From the IMG/VR virus record IMGVR_UViG_3300022200_000097, positions 1 through 44,266 of that record: 44,266 nucleotides of DNA; one strand, given 5' to 3'. The position numbers were made by a program, and so were the translations under genes. Source of the stretch: a virus. This document shows, piece after piece, positions 14,536-20,224 of this stretch. Below the pieces are notes generated by a model. The model ran no database searches. It saw nothing but the letters and a program-made list of their open reading frames with translations, and was not told the DNA's origin. Numbering within the stretch: position 1 is the first letter of the stretch; each line of letters begins with the position of its first letter.

Positions 14536-14897
14536 CACACCAACCCCTCCTCACGGAGAAGATCAATCAACGTGCCGATAGTGATGGTCACTCGACCATC
14601 AACCGTTCCCTTCTGTCGTGTCTTTGTGACCACGAGTGGGAAGGTTGCTTGCTTGTATTTCTTTTCATAATTGTCAGCCTCAACATCGGCTTGACGTAGG
14701 AAGTCACTCATGTTCGCGGCCTTCACGTTCTTTGCTTCGATCACAAGAACACGACCTGACTTCAAGGCGATAGACACATCACCAATGTCGTTGACTCCGG
14801 CTCGTGGTAGACGGCGGGCATGCAGCCCGCTGTCATTAAAGAAAGACTCAAGGTCAATCTCCCAACGACTACCCTTCGCCTTATTAGCCGCGCTCAC
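14535..14897 (-). CDS. Holliday-junction resolvase-like PD-(D/E)xK nuclease
   Basis: The protein has 120 residues. The start KGSRWEIDLESFF (conserved Glu), an AGVNDIGDVSI block with Asp, and VLVIEAKN (ExK) are the archaeal Hjc/phage resolvase pattern. It would cut branched DNA during recombination or before packaging. GTG 14897 overlaps the WhiB gene stop (GTGA). Confidence 0.85.
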   Translation of the reverse strand: MSAANKAKGSRWEIDLESFFNDSGLHARRLPRAGVNDIGDVSIALKSGRVLVIEAKNVKAANMSDFLRQADVEADNYEKKYKQATFPLVVTKTRQKGTVDGRVTITIGTLIDLLREEGLV

Positions 14898-15166
14898 AGT
14901 CGCGCACCAGCCGTGAACACTGCCTCAGGTGTAATCAAACTAATGTTGAGGCGGGAACGCACAGTGCGTCTCTCTGATGGTGTGGAGCCAGCCCAAATAC
15001 CGTGGCGTTCATGATGCAAAGCCCACTGGTAGCAATCAGTTAGCACTGGGCATGCCGCACATATCTTTCGGATGGTGGTCATGTCCGCTGGTTCATCGAT
15101 CACTGGGTAGAAAATTTCTGTCGGTATCCCAACACATGCTGCGTCTGTATAGTCCGGGTATTTCAT
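14894..15166 (-). CDS. WhiB-family Fe-S transcription factor
   Basis: The protein has 90 residues from ATG 15166, preferred because it makes an ATGA overlap and gives AGGAG correct spacing; an in-frame ATG lies two codons earlier. The four cluster ligands follow the Wbl spacing: C11, then C36-x2-C39-x5-C45, and the GIWAG turn follows, with a basic tail (SERRTVRSRLN) for DNA. WhiB proteins bind the host primary sigma factor and are confined to actinobacteria and their phages; phage WhiB can act as a dominant-negative regulator. Strong host indicator. Confidence 0.95.
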   Translation of the reverse strand: MKYPDYTDAACVGIPTEIFYPVIDEPADMTTIRKICAACPVLTDCYQWALHHERHGIWAGSTPSERRTVRSRLNISLITPEAVFTAGARL

Positions 15167-15984
15167 AGCCATTGTCTCCTAGTGTTTGCCATTTCAAGTT
15201 CTTCCTTGTTGTTGAAAAGGCACATGCGACTTGGATCGACAGCAACCCTGATGGGGTTCTCAGCACCGGGATCAGACACGCCATCCCGGTTCTTCACAGC
15301 AGCAACGAGATAGTTATCTCCACTCATCGCCACTGTAAGTATGAGTTCTGGTAGTTGACTCACCTTCCCCATTAATGCTTTGCGTGCAGCAGGGAACTCA
15401 GGTTTAGAATCATTCTCGCTAACGTGGTGCAGTACCACGACTGCGCTTTCAGTTTCACGCGCAAGTGAATGCAACGCTGACATAGCGTCACGCATGGCAG
15501 TCCACTCGTTGTCATGTGCGGCAGCAAGGTTCAGGAGATTGTCAACGACAATCAGATCAGGGGGGCAGCCGAAGAGTTCAACATATGCTTCTGTCTCTTC
15601 GTAAATATCATCCAATGTTGGATGAGGGTTAGGTTCGATACGTATTCTTTGTGAGAGTTCAATGAGTTCATCTTCAATCAAATATATTTCTTCTGTTTCA
15701 CGCATCGCTTTGACTTCGTCAACCGTGCGGTCAAGCAGTATCGCACTGGCACGGTTAACAATGGTTCCTTGATCAGAGTCAGCGTTGAAGTAAAGAACTC
15801 TCGTGTTCGATTTGATTGCGTACCAAAGACTGAGCATCGTCTTACCCCCACCGGGTTGACCGGCGATGACATGAAGTTGCCCCCGCCGAAACTTGATGGT
15901 CGCTGAGGAGAAAGCAGGCAGGATCTCTGGGAGATCCTGACCTGCCTCGCTCGTGGAGCGAACCACTTGTAGGAGTGACCGCAT
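15163..15984 (-). CDS. RecA/DnaB-like hexameric ATPase (replicative helicase candidate)
   Basis: The protein has 273 residues with Walker A GQPGGGKT (42-49), Walker B DLIVVDNLL (143-150) and the motif VVVLHHVSE with paired histidines typical of RepA/DnaB-type helicases. It lacks the N-terminal primase-binding domain of DnaB, like many small phage helicase-type ATPases. With primase genes in the same operon it is the best candidate for the replication helicase. Confidence 0.85.
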   Translation of the reverse strand: MRSLLQVVRSTSEAGQDLPEILPAFSSATIKFRRGQLHVIAGQPGGGKTMLSLWYAIKSNTRVLYFNADSDQGTIVNRASAILLDRTVDEVKAMRETEEIYLIEDELIELSQRIRIEPNPHPTLDDIYEETEAYVELFGCPPDLIVVDNLLNLAAAHDNEWTAMRDAMSALHSLARETESAVVVLHHVSENDSKPEFPAARKALMGKVSQLPELILTVAMSGDNYLVAAVKNRDGVSDPGAENPIRVAVDPSRMCLFNNKEELEMANTRRQWL

Positions 15985-15987
15985 GCC

Positions 15988-16494
15988 CTATCGCTTAGGG
16001 AAAATTGGTGGTGCTTCAGTAACGCCGGTTGGGAAAGGCTTCGGACCCTTAGCGGGATCGAACCATCCGGTGTATTGACTGCCAGCCTTAGAGATGCCCT
16101 TCTTGCGTGCGTATGCTCCGCGACCATCAGGCAATGCTGGTGCGTCAGGGTGACCGTACGTCCACGTGTTGCCCCACTTGTCAGTGATTTCCTCAACTGA
16201 TTGCTGAGTGACAGGCGCTGGTGGCTGAACGGTGTATCCGCCCACTTGCTCTTGCTGCACCACAGTGCCAGTGATTCCCCCGGCTTGCAGGTATGCCACT
16301 GCCTGATCAACTTCGTTCACTGGTGCAGCGACAGGTGCAGCCACAGGCTGACCTTCGATCACTGACTTCAACACGTGCATCTCTTGGATGCGTGCCTGCA
16401 TTTGTGTTGAATCATCAGCGCGACCCGTAAGCAGGTCATTGTTGCGACCAACCTTGATCGTGTAACTAAATGGTGATTCGGTTGTTGTACTCAT
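15988..16494 (-). CDS. Hypothetical protein with Ala/Pro linker, replication operon
   Basis: The protein has 168 residues. The N-terminal segment is followed by an Ala/Pro/Val-rich linker (about 50-60) and a C-terminal WGNTWTYGHPDAPALPDGRG and GSQYTGWFDP segment. The layout resembles accessory proteins found beside Cas4-like nucleases in actinophages; ssDNA binding is possible but no OB-fold motif is evident. ATG 16494 fits the GGAG spacing better than the ATG one codon before. Confidence 0.65.
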   Translation of the reverse strand: MSTTTESPFSYTIKVGRNNDLLTGRADDSTQMQARIQEMHVLKSVIEGQPVAAPVAAPVNEVDQAVAYLQAGGITGTVVQQEQVGGYTVQPPAPVTQQSVEEITDKWGNTWTYGHPDAPALPDGRGAYARKKGISKAGSQYTGWFDPAKGPKPFPTGVTEAPPIFPKR

Positions 16495-17165
16495 CATTTC
16501 TCCTTCGTTAGTTTTACTAATGGGTAGTTGGCAGATTTAGAACCATTCACTGCAACGCAGTAGTCAGAGAACGAGCAGTAACTACATGCGTCCGTGACGT
16601 TCGGCGGGAAGTAACCCGTCTCGATGGTTGCGTTCATTGCTGAGAAGCCATAATCGAAGTACTCCATTGACCACGGTGAAAGATCAGTGAGGTCGGAGAG
16701 TTCCCCTTTACGTGTCATGAAAAACGCACCCCACTTAGGTCGTATGCCATACACGCGTTCAACAGCGGATGCATACAAACCCATTTGGATCATGCCGAAA
16801 GGTGTACGTGAACCTGTCTTGTAATCCACCACAACAAAGTCATCACCGACTTTGTAAATGCAATCAACAATCACGCGGACAGGTGAACCACCAAAGGAAG
16901 TCTCCGACTTCCATTCGATACCGGGATGACCGTCAGGCATGGTGGCTATCTGCCACCCTGACTTCGCTAACCATTCCCCGTACATTTCAACTTGACGCAA
17001 GCCTTCGGTTTCCCAAAACGCAAGATCTTCACCTGCTGGTTTTGCTTTCGTCTTGCGCCCAGCCGTACGCCACTGCGTGATAGGCACACCAGTGCGATGT
17101 TCAAGTTCATCGATCTGGTTGGCAAGAATTGTTTGCCATTCAAGAGTCATTTCTTTAGAACTCAT
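16494..17165 (-). CDS. Cas4/RecB-like nuclease, C-terminal piece
   Basis: The protein has 223 residues and holds the PD-(D/E)xK core: D101 (VIVDCIY), D114 and K116 (VVVDYKTG), then a QMGLYA helix. Near the end is C194-x2-C197-x5-C203, the three C-terminal Fe-S ligands of Cas4 and AddB nucleases. The family's N-terminal piece, with the fourth cysteine, is missing here and is found at 17360-17554. It starts at ATG 17165, overlapping the end of the zinc-ribbon gene by 11 bases. Intact actinophage relatives are single proteins of about 270-300 residues, so this gene is split. Confidence 0.85.
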   Translation of the reverse strand: MSSKEMTLEWQTILANQIDELEHRTGVPITQWRTAGRKTKAKPAGEDLAFWETEGLRQVEMYGEWLAKSGWQIATMPDGHPGIEWKSETSFGGSPVRVIVDCIYKVGDDFVVVDYKTGSRTPFGMIQMGLYASAVERVYGIRPKWGAFFMTRKGELSDLTDLSPWSMEYFDYGFSAMNATIETGYFPPNVTDACSYCSFSDYCVAVNGSKSANYPLVKLTKEK

Positions 17166-17367
17166 AGTCGAACTCCATTGCTTGAGGATCATCAATCGGG
17201 GTGGGGACAGTGACGGGTGATTCGCATGCAACGCAGTAACCGTTGGCCGTGTACCAGACGATTTCGTACTCATCGAACTGCGCAAGGATCTTGAAAACTT
17301 TCCCTCCACAGTTGAGGCACACTTCCGAAGGGATACCTCGCGTGTTTATACCGCTTGTGTCAGACAT
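17155..17367 (-). CDS. Zinc-ribbon protein inserted between the two nuclease pieces
   Basis: The protein has up to 70 residues, with C17-x2-C20 and C45-x2-C48. ATG 17367 overlaps the upstream stop by eight bases. A GTG 15 codons in (VCLNCGG) would be the natural start of a transcript from promoter P5, which lies across the 5' end of this frame. Three different reading frames are used by the N-piece, this gene and the C-piece, so simple read-through cannot join them. It looks like a small gene inserted into the nuclease gene. Confidence 0.7.
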   Translation of the reverse strand: MSDTSGINTRGIPSEVCLNCGGKVFKILAQFDEYEIVWYTANGYCVACESPVTVPTPIDDPQAMEFDYEF

Positions 17368-17374
17368 GTTGCAT
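17345..17374 (-). promoter_or_regulatory. Promoter P5 inside the nuclease insertion
   Basis: On the - strand: ATGCAA (-35, 17374-17369), 18-bp spacer beginning CATGTCTGACAC, TATAAA (-10, 17350-17345). Spacer length and the CATGTCnGACAC core are the same as in P4, and similar to P1-P3, which lie on the other strand about 8 kb away. It overlaps the start codon region of the zinc-ribbon gene. Confidence 0.6.
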
Positions 17375-17554
17375 TCGTTCCTCATGAAATCGGTAGTTCA
17401 AAGCCTCAATATGCTCATGAACAGCACTGCCTGCAGCCAAGTAAAGGGCTGGTTGTTCCGGTACTTTCGCTACCTTCGACAGGTAGTACTGGTGGGCGCA
17501 TTTGTAGAACGTAGACAGTTGTGAATACGAACGATGCGGGGGTATTTTACTCAC
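17360..17554 (-). CDS. Cas4/RecB-like nuclease, N-terminal piece
   Basis: The protein has 64 residues. RSYSQLSTFYKCAHQYYLSKV with C19, then GSAVHEHIE with H46, is the N-terminal signature of Cas4/AddB-type nucleases: first Fe-S cysteine and the conserved GxxxH helix. The protein then stops, and the catalytic part is a separate gene at 16494-17165. GTG 17554 overlaps the preceding stop by eight bases. Function would require assembly of the two pieces. Confidence 0.8.
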   Translation of the reverse strand: MSKIPPHRSYSQLSTFYKCAHQYYLSKVAKVPEQPALYLAAGSAVHEHIEALNYRFHEERMQHV

Positions 17555-17843
17555 GATCCATCGCCTTTCTTTTAGGTTGAGGGGCAGGTGGTGCGATCAG
17601 GAAGAAGTCACAATCAAGGGTTGTCGCACCCTCAATCCGGTAACCATCCATGTGCCCCACTTCGAGAATGTCAGTGAATCCCATCGACTCAACAACGTCG
17701 TGGGCGTGACGCTTGCAATCAGTGCATGCGTCCCACGGGTAAACCATTAGTGCCAATTCCCTTGTCGTATCAAGAAGAATTTCTCCCTCGCCTGTTTGAA
17801 TGGCAAGGTGAAAATCTTCAAGTTCCCACTCTTGATTTGTCAT
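17547..17843 (-). CDS. Hypothetical protein, first gene of the replication operon
   Basis: The protein has 98 residues from ATG 17843 (MTNQEWELEDF). The frame is open upstream, but promoter P7 ends six bases before this ATG and there is no ribosome binding site, so the message is probably leaderless. It has a C-x2-C pair (DACTDCKRH) and a DFFLIAPPAP segment. No family recognised. Confidence 0.65.
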   Translation of the reverse strand: MTNQEWELEDFHLAIQTGEGEILLDTTRELALMVYPWDACTDCKRHAHDVVESMGFTDILEVGHMDGYRIEGATTLDCDFFLIAPPAPQPKRKAMDRE

Positions 17844-17849
17844 GTGAGT

Positions 17850-17877
17850 AACATACCGAATACGACTGACATTGCAA
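17850..17877 (-). promoter_or_regulatory. Promoter P7, leaderless start of replication operon
   Basis: On the - strand: TTGCAA (17877-17872), 16-bp spacer beginning TGTCAG, TATGTT (17855-17850), then six bases to ATG 17843. Transcription would start at or next to the A of the ATG. The TTGCAA plus TGTCAG core links it to P4 with two spacer bases lost. Confidence 0.6.
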
Positions 17878-17931
17878 GCATTAACGCCGCGTGTCGCTGT
17901 TGCGTGTTGCATTGGTAACTGGAAAGATATA

Positions 17932-17951
17932 CCCACAGCAACTGCTGTGGG
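17932..17951. repeat. Perfect inverted repeat upstream of P7
   Basis: CCCACAGC-AACT-GCTGTGGG, an 8-bp stem with a four-base loop, lies about 55 bases upstream of P7 in the 260-base gap between the HTH gene and the replication operon. It could be an operator or part of an origin; it has no T tract. The remaining bases of the gap hold P7 and a terminator. Confidence 0.55.
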
Positions 17952-17997
17952 GCGAAACCTCAATGATTGTGACGGTAATAACCGGGACTTGAAATGG

Positions 17998-18053
17998 GAA
18001 AAGCCCCCCGAACCTGCTCCACGATTTCAGTGGGGGGGTAGGGGGGGCTTTCC
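17998..18053 (-). terminator. Terminator after the HTH gene
   Basis: AAAGCCCCCC (18000-18009) pairs with GGGGGGCTTT (18042-18051). Read on the - strand, the stem ends in GGGGGGCTTTTCC, an intrinsic-terminator form. A smaller GGGTC/GACCC hairpin (18074-18095) lies between it and the gene stop. Confidence 0.7.
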
Positions 18054-18103
18054 TAAATCATGATCCGGTAAGAGGGTCGAGCGGCAGCGAGACCCCCTGA
18101 GGG

Positions 18104-18559
18104 TTAACCAGCCTTGGCTATCAGATCAGGGCTACGCACAAGACCTGTGTCTTGTGCCCTACGGGGAACATAGAAGAAACCTTCGGGGGTGTTGTAGTCA
18201 TAATGAACCACTAACCCCTTATCTTCCAGTTCCTTTTTCCATTTGTTAAACCGCTTCTTTTCACCGGCATTCACTTTACCTGCGGATTCGTGGTCGGCAT
18301 TGAGCCTTGCCCCGATCCTGAGCATCGTGATTTGGTATGCCGAATTATGTTTCAGGGCTACAGGTGACCACGGAATATAGTCATCGTAACGTAAACGCTT
18401 GGTGTATCCAGCACGCGACAAAGCCCCCGAAACAGACGTACGTGAAACAGGCTCACCGATTTCGTCAGCAATTCTTTTGGCTATTTCTTCATGGGTCATG
18501 CCGTTCTCGACCCACCCAGCCATGATTGATTCTGATGGTAATTTCCTTCTTGCACTCAT
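18104..18559 (-). CDS. HTH DNA-binding protein, candidate repressor of the lysogeny module
   Basis: The protein has 151 residues. The N-terminal half (MAGWVENGMTHEEIAKRIADEIGEP, then SRTSVSGALSRAGY) forms a helix-turn-helix of the kind that reads DNA; the middle is helical and basic (AGEKKRFNKWKKELEDKG), and the C-terminus has short strands (VVHYDYNTPEGFFYVP), so a winged-helix arrangement is likely. ATG 18559 follows AAAGGAAGG. It is divergent from the integrase with dyad sites between, the usual place of a phage repressor or Cro/Xis; which one cannot be told. Confidence 0.75.
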   Translation of the reverse strand: MSARRKLPSESIMAGWVENGMTHEEIAKRIADEIGEPVSRTSVSGALSRAGYTKRLRYDDYIPWSPVALKHNSAYQITMLRIGARLNADHESAGKVNAGEKKRFNKWKKELEDKGLVVHYDYNTPEGFFYVPRRAQDTGLVRSPDLIAKAG

Positions 18560-18666
18560 GTCTTATTCCTTCCTTTGTTGTGTCTACCATACACCCTTCA
18601 ATGGTAAAACAGCATTATTGGTTGGATTTTGACCGGGCATTCCTCACAAAAATCAGATATCGAACT

Positions 18667-18696
18667 TGTATCCTTAACCTCTGTTACATGTTGCAA
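18667..18696 (-). promoter_or_regulatory. Possible promoter P6 for the HTH gene
   Basis: On the - strand: TTGCAA (18696-18691), 18-bp spacer beginning CATGTAACA, GATACA (18672-18667), about 100 bases before the ATG at 18559. It shares the -35, the spacer length and a GATA-type -10 with P1, but the operator core is only half conserved. Confidence 0.45.
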
Positions 18697-18704
18697 TAAC
18701 ATGT
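18686..18704. promoter_or_regulatory. Perfect dyad operator between HTH gene and integrase
   Basis: ACATGTT-GCAAT-AACATGT, 7-bp arms with a 5-bp centre, the same arm-centre-arm geometry as the early operators. It covers the P6 -35 box. A second dyad, GTTGC-AAT-GCAAC, lies at 18715-18727 over the -35 of the integrase promoter. Likely binding sites for the neighbouring HTH protein. Confidence 0.65.
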
Positions 18705-18716
18705 CTTTAGTTGTTG

Positions 18717-18745
18717 TTGCAATGCAACTTCTTTTCCACTAGTCT
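18717..18745 (+). promoter_or_regulatory. Integrase promoter, leaderless type
   Basis: TTGCAA (18717-18722), 17-bp spacer, TAGTCT (18740-18745), seven bases to ATG 18753. No ribosome binding site lies before that ATG, so transcript start and start codon would coincide. Confidence 0.55.
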
Positions 18746-18752
18746 TTGCAAC

Positions 18753-19742
18753 ATGAGAGATAAAAAAATCGGGGACGTTATACCTGACTACTTGCAATGG
18801 AGGAAACGGCAAGGGTTCGCGCACAACACGACCCGCAACGACGAGTCCGCATTAGGCTTCCTTACACGCACCCTGTCACCAGAAAGATTAGTGTCGGATA
18901 TCTACCCATCGGACATCGCTGATGTCCTCGAAGCCTGCCTTGATAAGCGGCAACCATCATCAGTGAACGCAGTTCACGCCACCCTGTCAGGGTTCTTCCA
19001 ATGGTGTCGGGCAAACCGAATCATTGGCCCTGACCACGACCCCATGCTGGGTGTTCGCTACCGGAAAGTGCCCGTTAAAGAACGCCAGCGGCTACGACTC
19101 GACGAGTTCGATTCGTTCCTTGACGTGGCCCCTGACCCACGTCATCGCATCATGTCAGCCCTAGGTTTATTCCTGTTCCTTCGCTCCAGCGAAGCAGTGG
19201 CCCTGCGTGTCAAGGACGTAGATCTCATCGGTGGAACTATCGCCGTAACCATCCAGAAAACAAACGACTTCGACCGCATGCCATTGAGCAGTGAACTGGA
19301 CGGGGAGTTGCGGATATGGCTTACCCATTACCAAAGCGTCATGGGGAATCTTGATCCGAATTGGAGGCTTGTCCCACCCGTGGCCCGTGGCTTCAGGGAC
19401 AGTAACTGCTACAACCCAACCGGCAAAATCAGCAAACCAGAAGACCTCATCAAACGCTGTCTCGACGCTTACGGTTGGGAAGACACCCATTGGGAAGGCA
19501 TGCATTGCCTTCGCCGATCAGGGGCACGAGCGTGGTTCGACTCCCTCGTGGAGATGGGAACCGACGGCGCGTTACGACTAGTACAAACGCAACTTCATCA
19601 CCGAAGCGTTACAATGACGGAGAGGTATTTAGGTTTGACGGGGGATCGGATAAACCGGGATAAGCGTTTGAAAGGTCAAGCGATGTTCCCTATCTCAACT
19701 CAAAAAAATGTCATTTCACTCAAGAGAGTGGCTGAGAGGTGA
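18753..19742 (+). CDS. int: Tyrosine recombinase (integrase)
   Basis: The protein has 329 residues. The N-terminal core-binding domain (residues 1-105) is followed by the catalytic domain with R144 (LFLFLRSSEAVAL), K169 (TIQKTND), H251-x2-R254 (MHCLRRSG), a histidine of LHH at 282-283 and the nucleophile Y292 (MTERYLGL). All catalytic residues appear present, so it should be active. ATG 18753 is chosen over an upstream start because of the promoter position. It would integrate the phage at an attB; I could not identify attP or a tRNA fragment nearby. Confidence 0.93.
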   Translation: MRDKKIGDVIPDYLQWRKRQGFAHNTTRNDESALGFLTRTLSPERLVSDIYPSDIADVLEACLDKRQPSSVNAVHATLSGFFQWCRANRIIGPDHDPMLGVRYRKVPVKERQRLRLDEFDSFLDVAPDPRHRIMSALGLFLFLRSSEAVALRVKDVDLIGGTIAVTIQKTNDFDRMPLSSELDGELRIWLTHYQSVMGNLDPNWRLVPPVARGFRDSNCYNPTGKISKPEDLIKRCLDAYGWEDTHWEGMHCLRRSGARAWFDSLVEMGTDGALRLVQTQLHHRSVTMTERYLGLTGDRINRDKRLKGQAMFPISTQKNVISLKRVAER

Positions 19743-19747
19743 GCAGT

Positions 19748-19963
19748 ATGGCGAAGATCCAAGTGGTGGTTTGCGACCGCTGCAACAAGCGGTCCAACGG
19801 GGCAGAGGTTGTTCAATGGGTAGGGCAGCGTGGCAAACGCCGCTACACAGGAGACCTGTGTGACCCATGCTGGGACGAGTTGGTTACCTCATTCAAACCA
19901 GTAATGAACACGGCTCGTAGGCACGAAATAGTTGCCACATCTATAGACGATATCGGTAAATAG
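19748..19963 (+). CDS. Small zinc-finger protein downstream of integrase
   Basis: The protein has 71 residues; ATG 19748 follows GAGAGG. C9-x2-C12 (CDRCNK) and C38-x2-C41 (LCDPCWDEL) form a zinc ribbon, with a basic middle (GQRGKRRYTG). Similar small proteins occur in actinobacteria and their phages. It may act with the integrase, for instance as a directionality factor; that is inference from position only. Confidence 0.7.
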   Translation: MAKIQVVVCDRCNKRSNGAEVVQWVGQRGKRRYTGDLCDPCWDELVTSFKPVMNTARRHEIVATSIDDIGK

Positions 19964-19970
19964 GCACAAA

Positions 19971-20007
19971 AAAAGAGGGGCAGGCGTTATGCCTACCCAT
20001 CTCTTTT
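19971..20007. terminator. Bidirectional terminator between integrase operon and virion operon end
   Basis: The stem AAAAGAGGGGCAGGC (19971-19985) pairs with GCCTACCCATCTCTTTT (19991-20007), with one mismatch and a two-base bulge around a GTTAT loop. It has A and T runs on its outer sides and sits between convergent genes. Confidence 0.8.
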
Positions 20008-20017
20008 GTTACATGTA

Positions 20018-20224
20018 TTACAGGGTTATCCCTAAGTACTCCAATAGTTGCTCGTCAATCAAACCGTGCGCCGGAATCCCTCGCGCCCTTTGAAACCCGC
20101 GAATAACCTCCGACAGTGAAGTGTCTAAACAATCATCGCCGGGAAGATTCAAAGCCAACCGAACCTCACCCACCATTGGGTCAGTTGATCCTGAAGTGAC
20201 AAGAGGTGTTAGCGATGACAACAT
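20018..20224 (-). CDS. Small peptidoglycan-binding-like protein
   Basis: The protein has 68 residues. VGEVRLALNLPGDDCLDTSLSEVIRGFQRARGIPAHGLIDEQLLEYLG follows the PG_binding_1 pattern (repeated helices, then FQRxxGIPxxGxID). ATG 20224 is in a TAATG overlap with the tail gene. It may help the M15 endolysin or the tail bind the cell wall. It is the last gene of the virion operon. Confidence 0.7.
   Translation of the reverse strand: MLSSLTPLVTSGSTDPMVGEVRLALNLPGDDCLDTSLSEVIRGFQRARGIPAHGLIDEQLLEYLGITL

Noticed and set aside
16494-17554. Intein or programmed frameshift joining the split nuclease
   Set aside because: The insert lacks intein splice residues and homing-endonuclease motifs, and the three frames each end with proper stop/start overlaps without a slippery run.
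18711-18752. Upstream start for the integrase (14 extra residues)
   Set aside because: The extra residues overlap the -10 box and dyad region and are Phe/Cys/Ser-rich, unlike an integrase N-terminus; ATG 18753 fits the promoter position.
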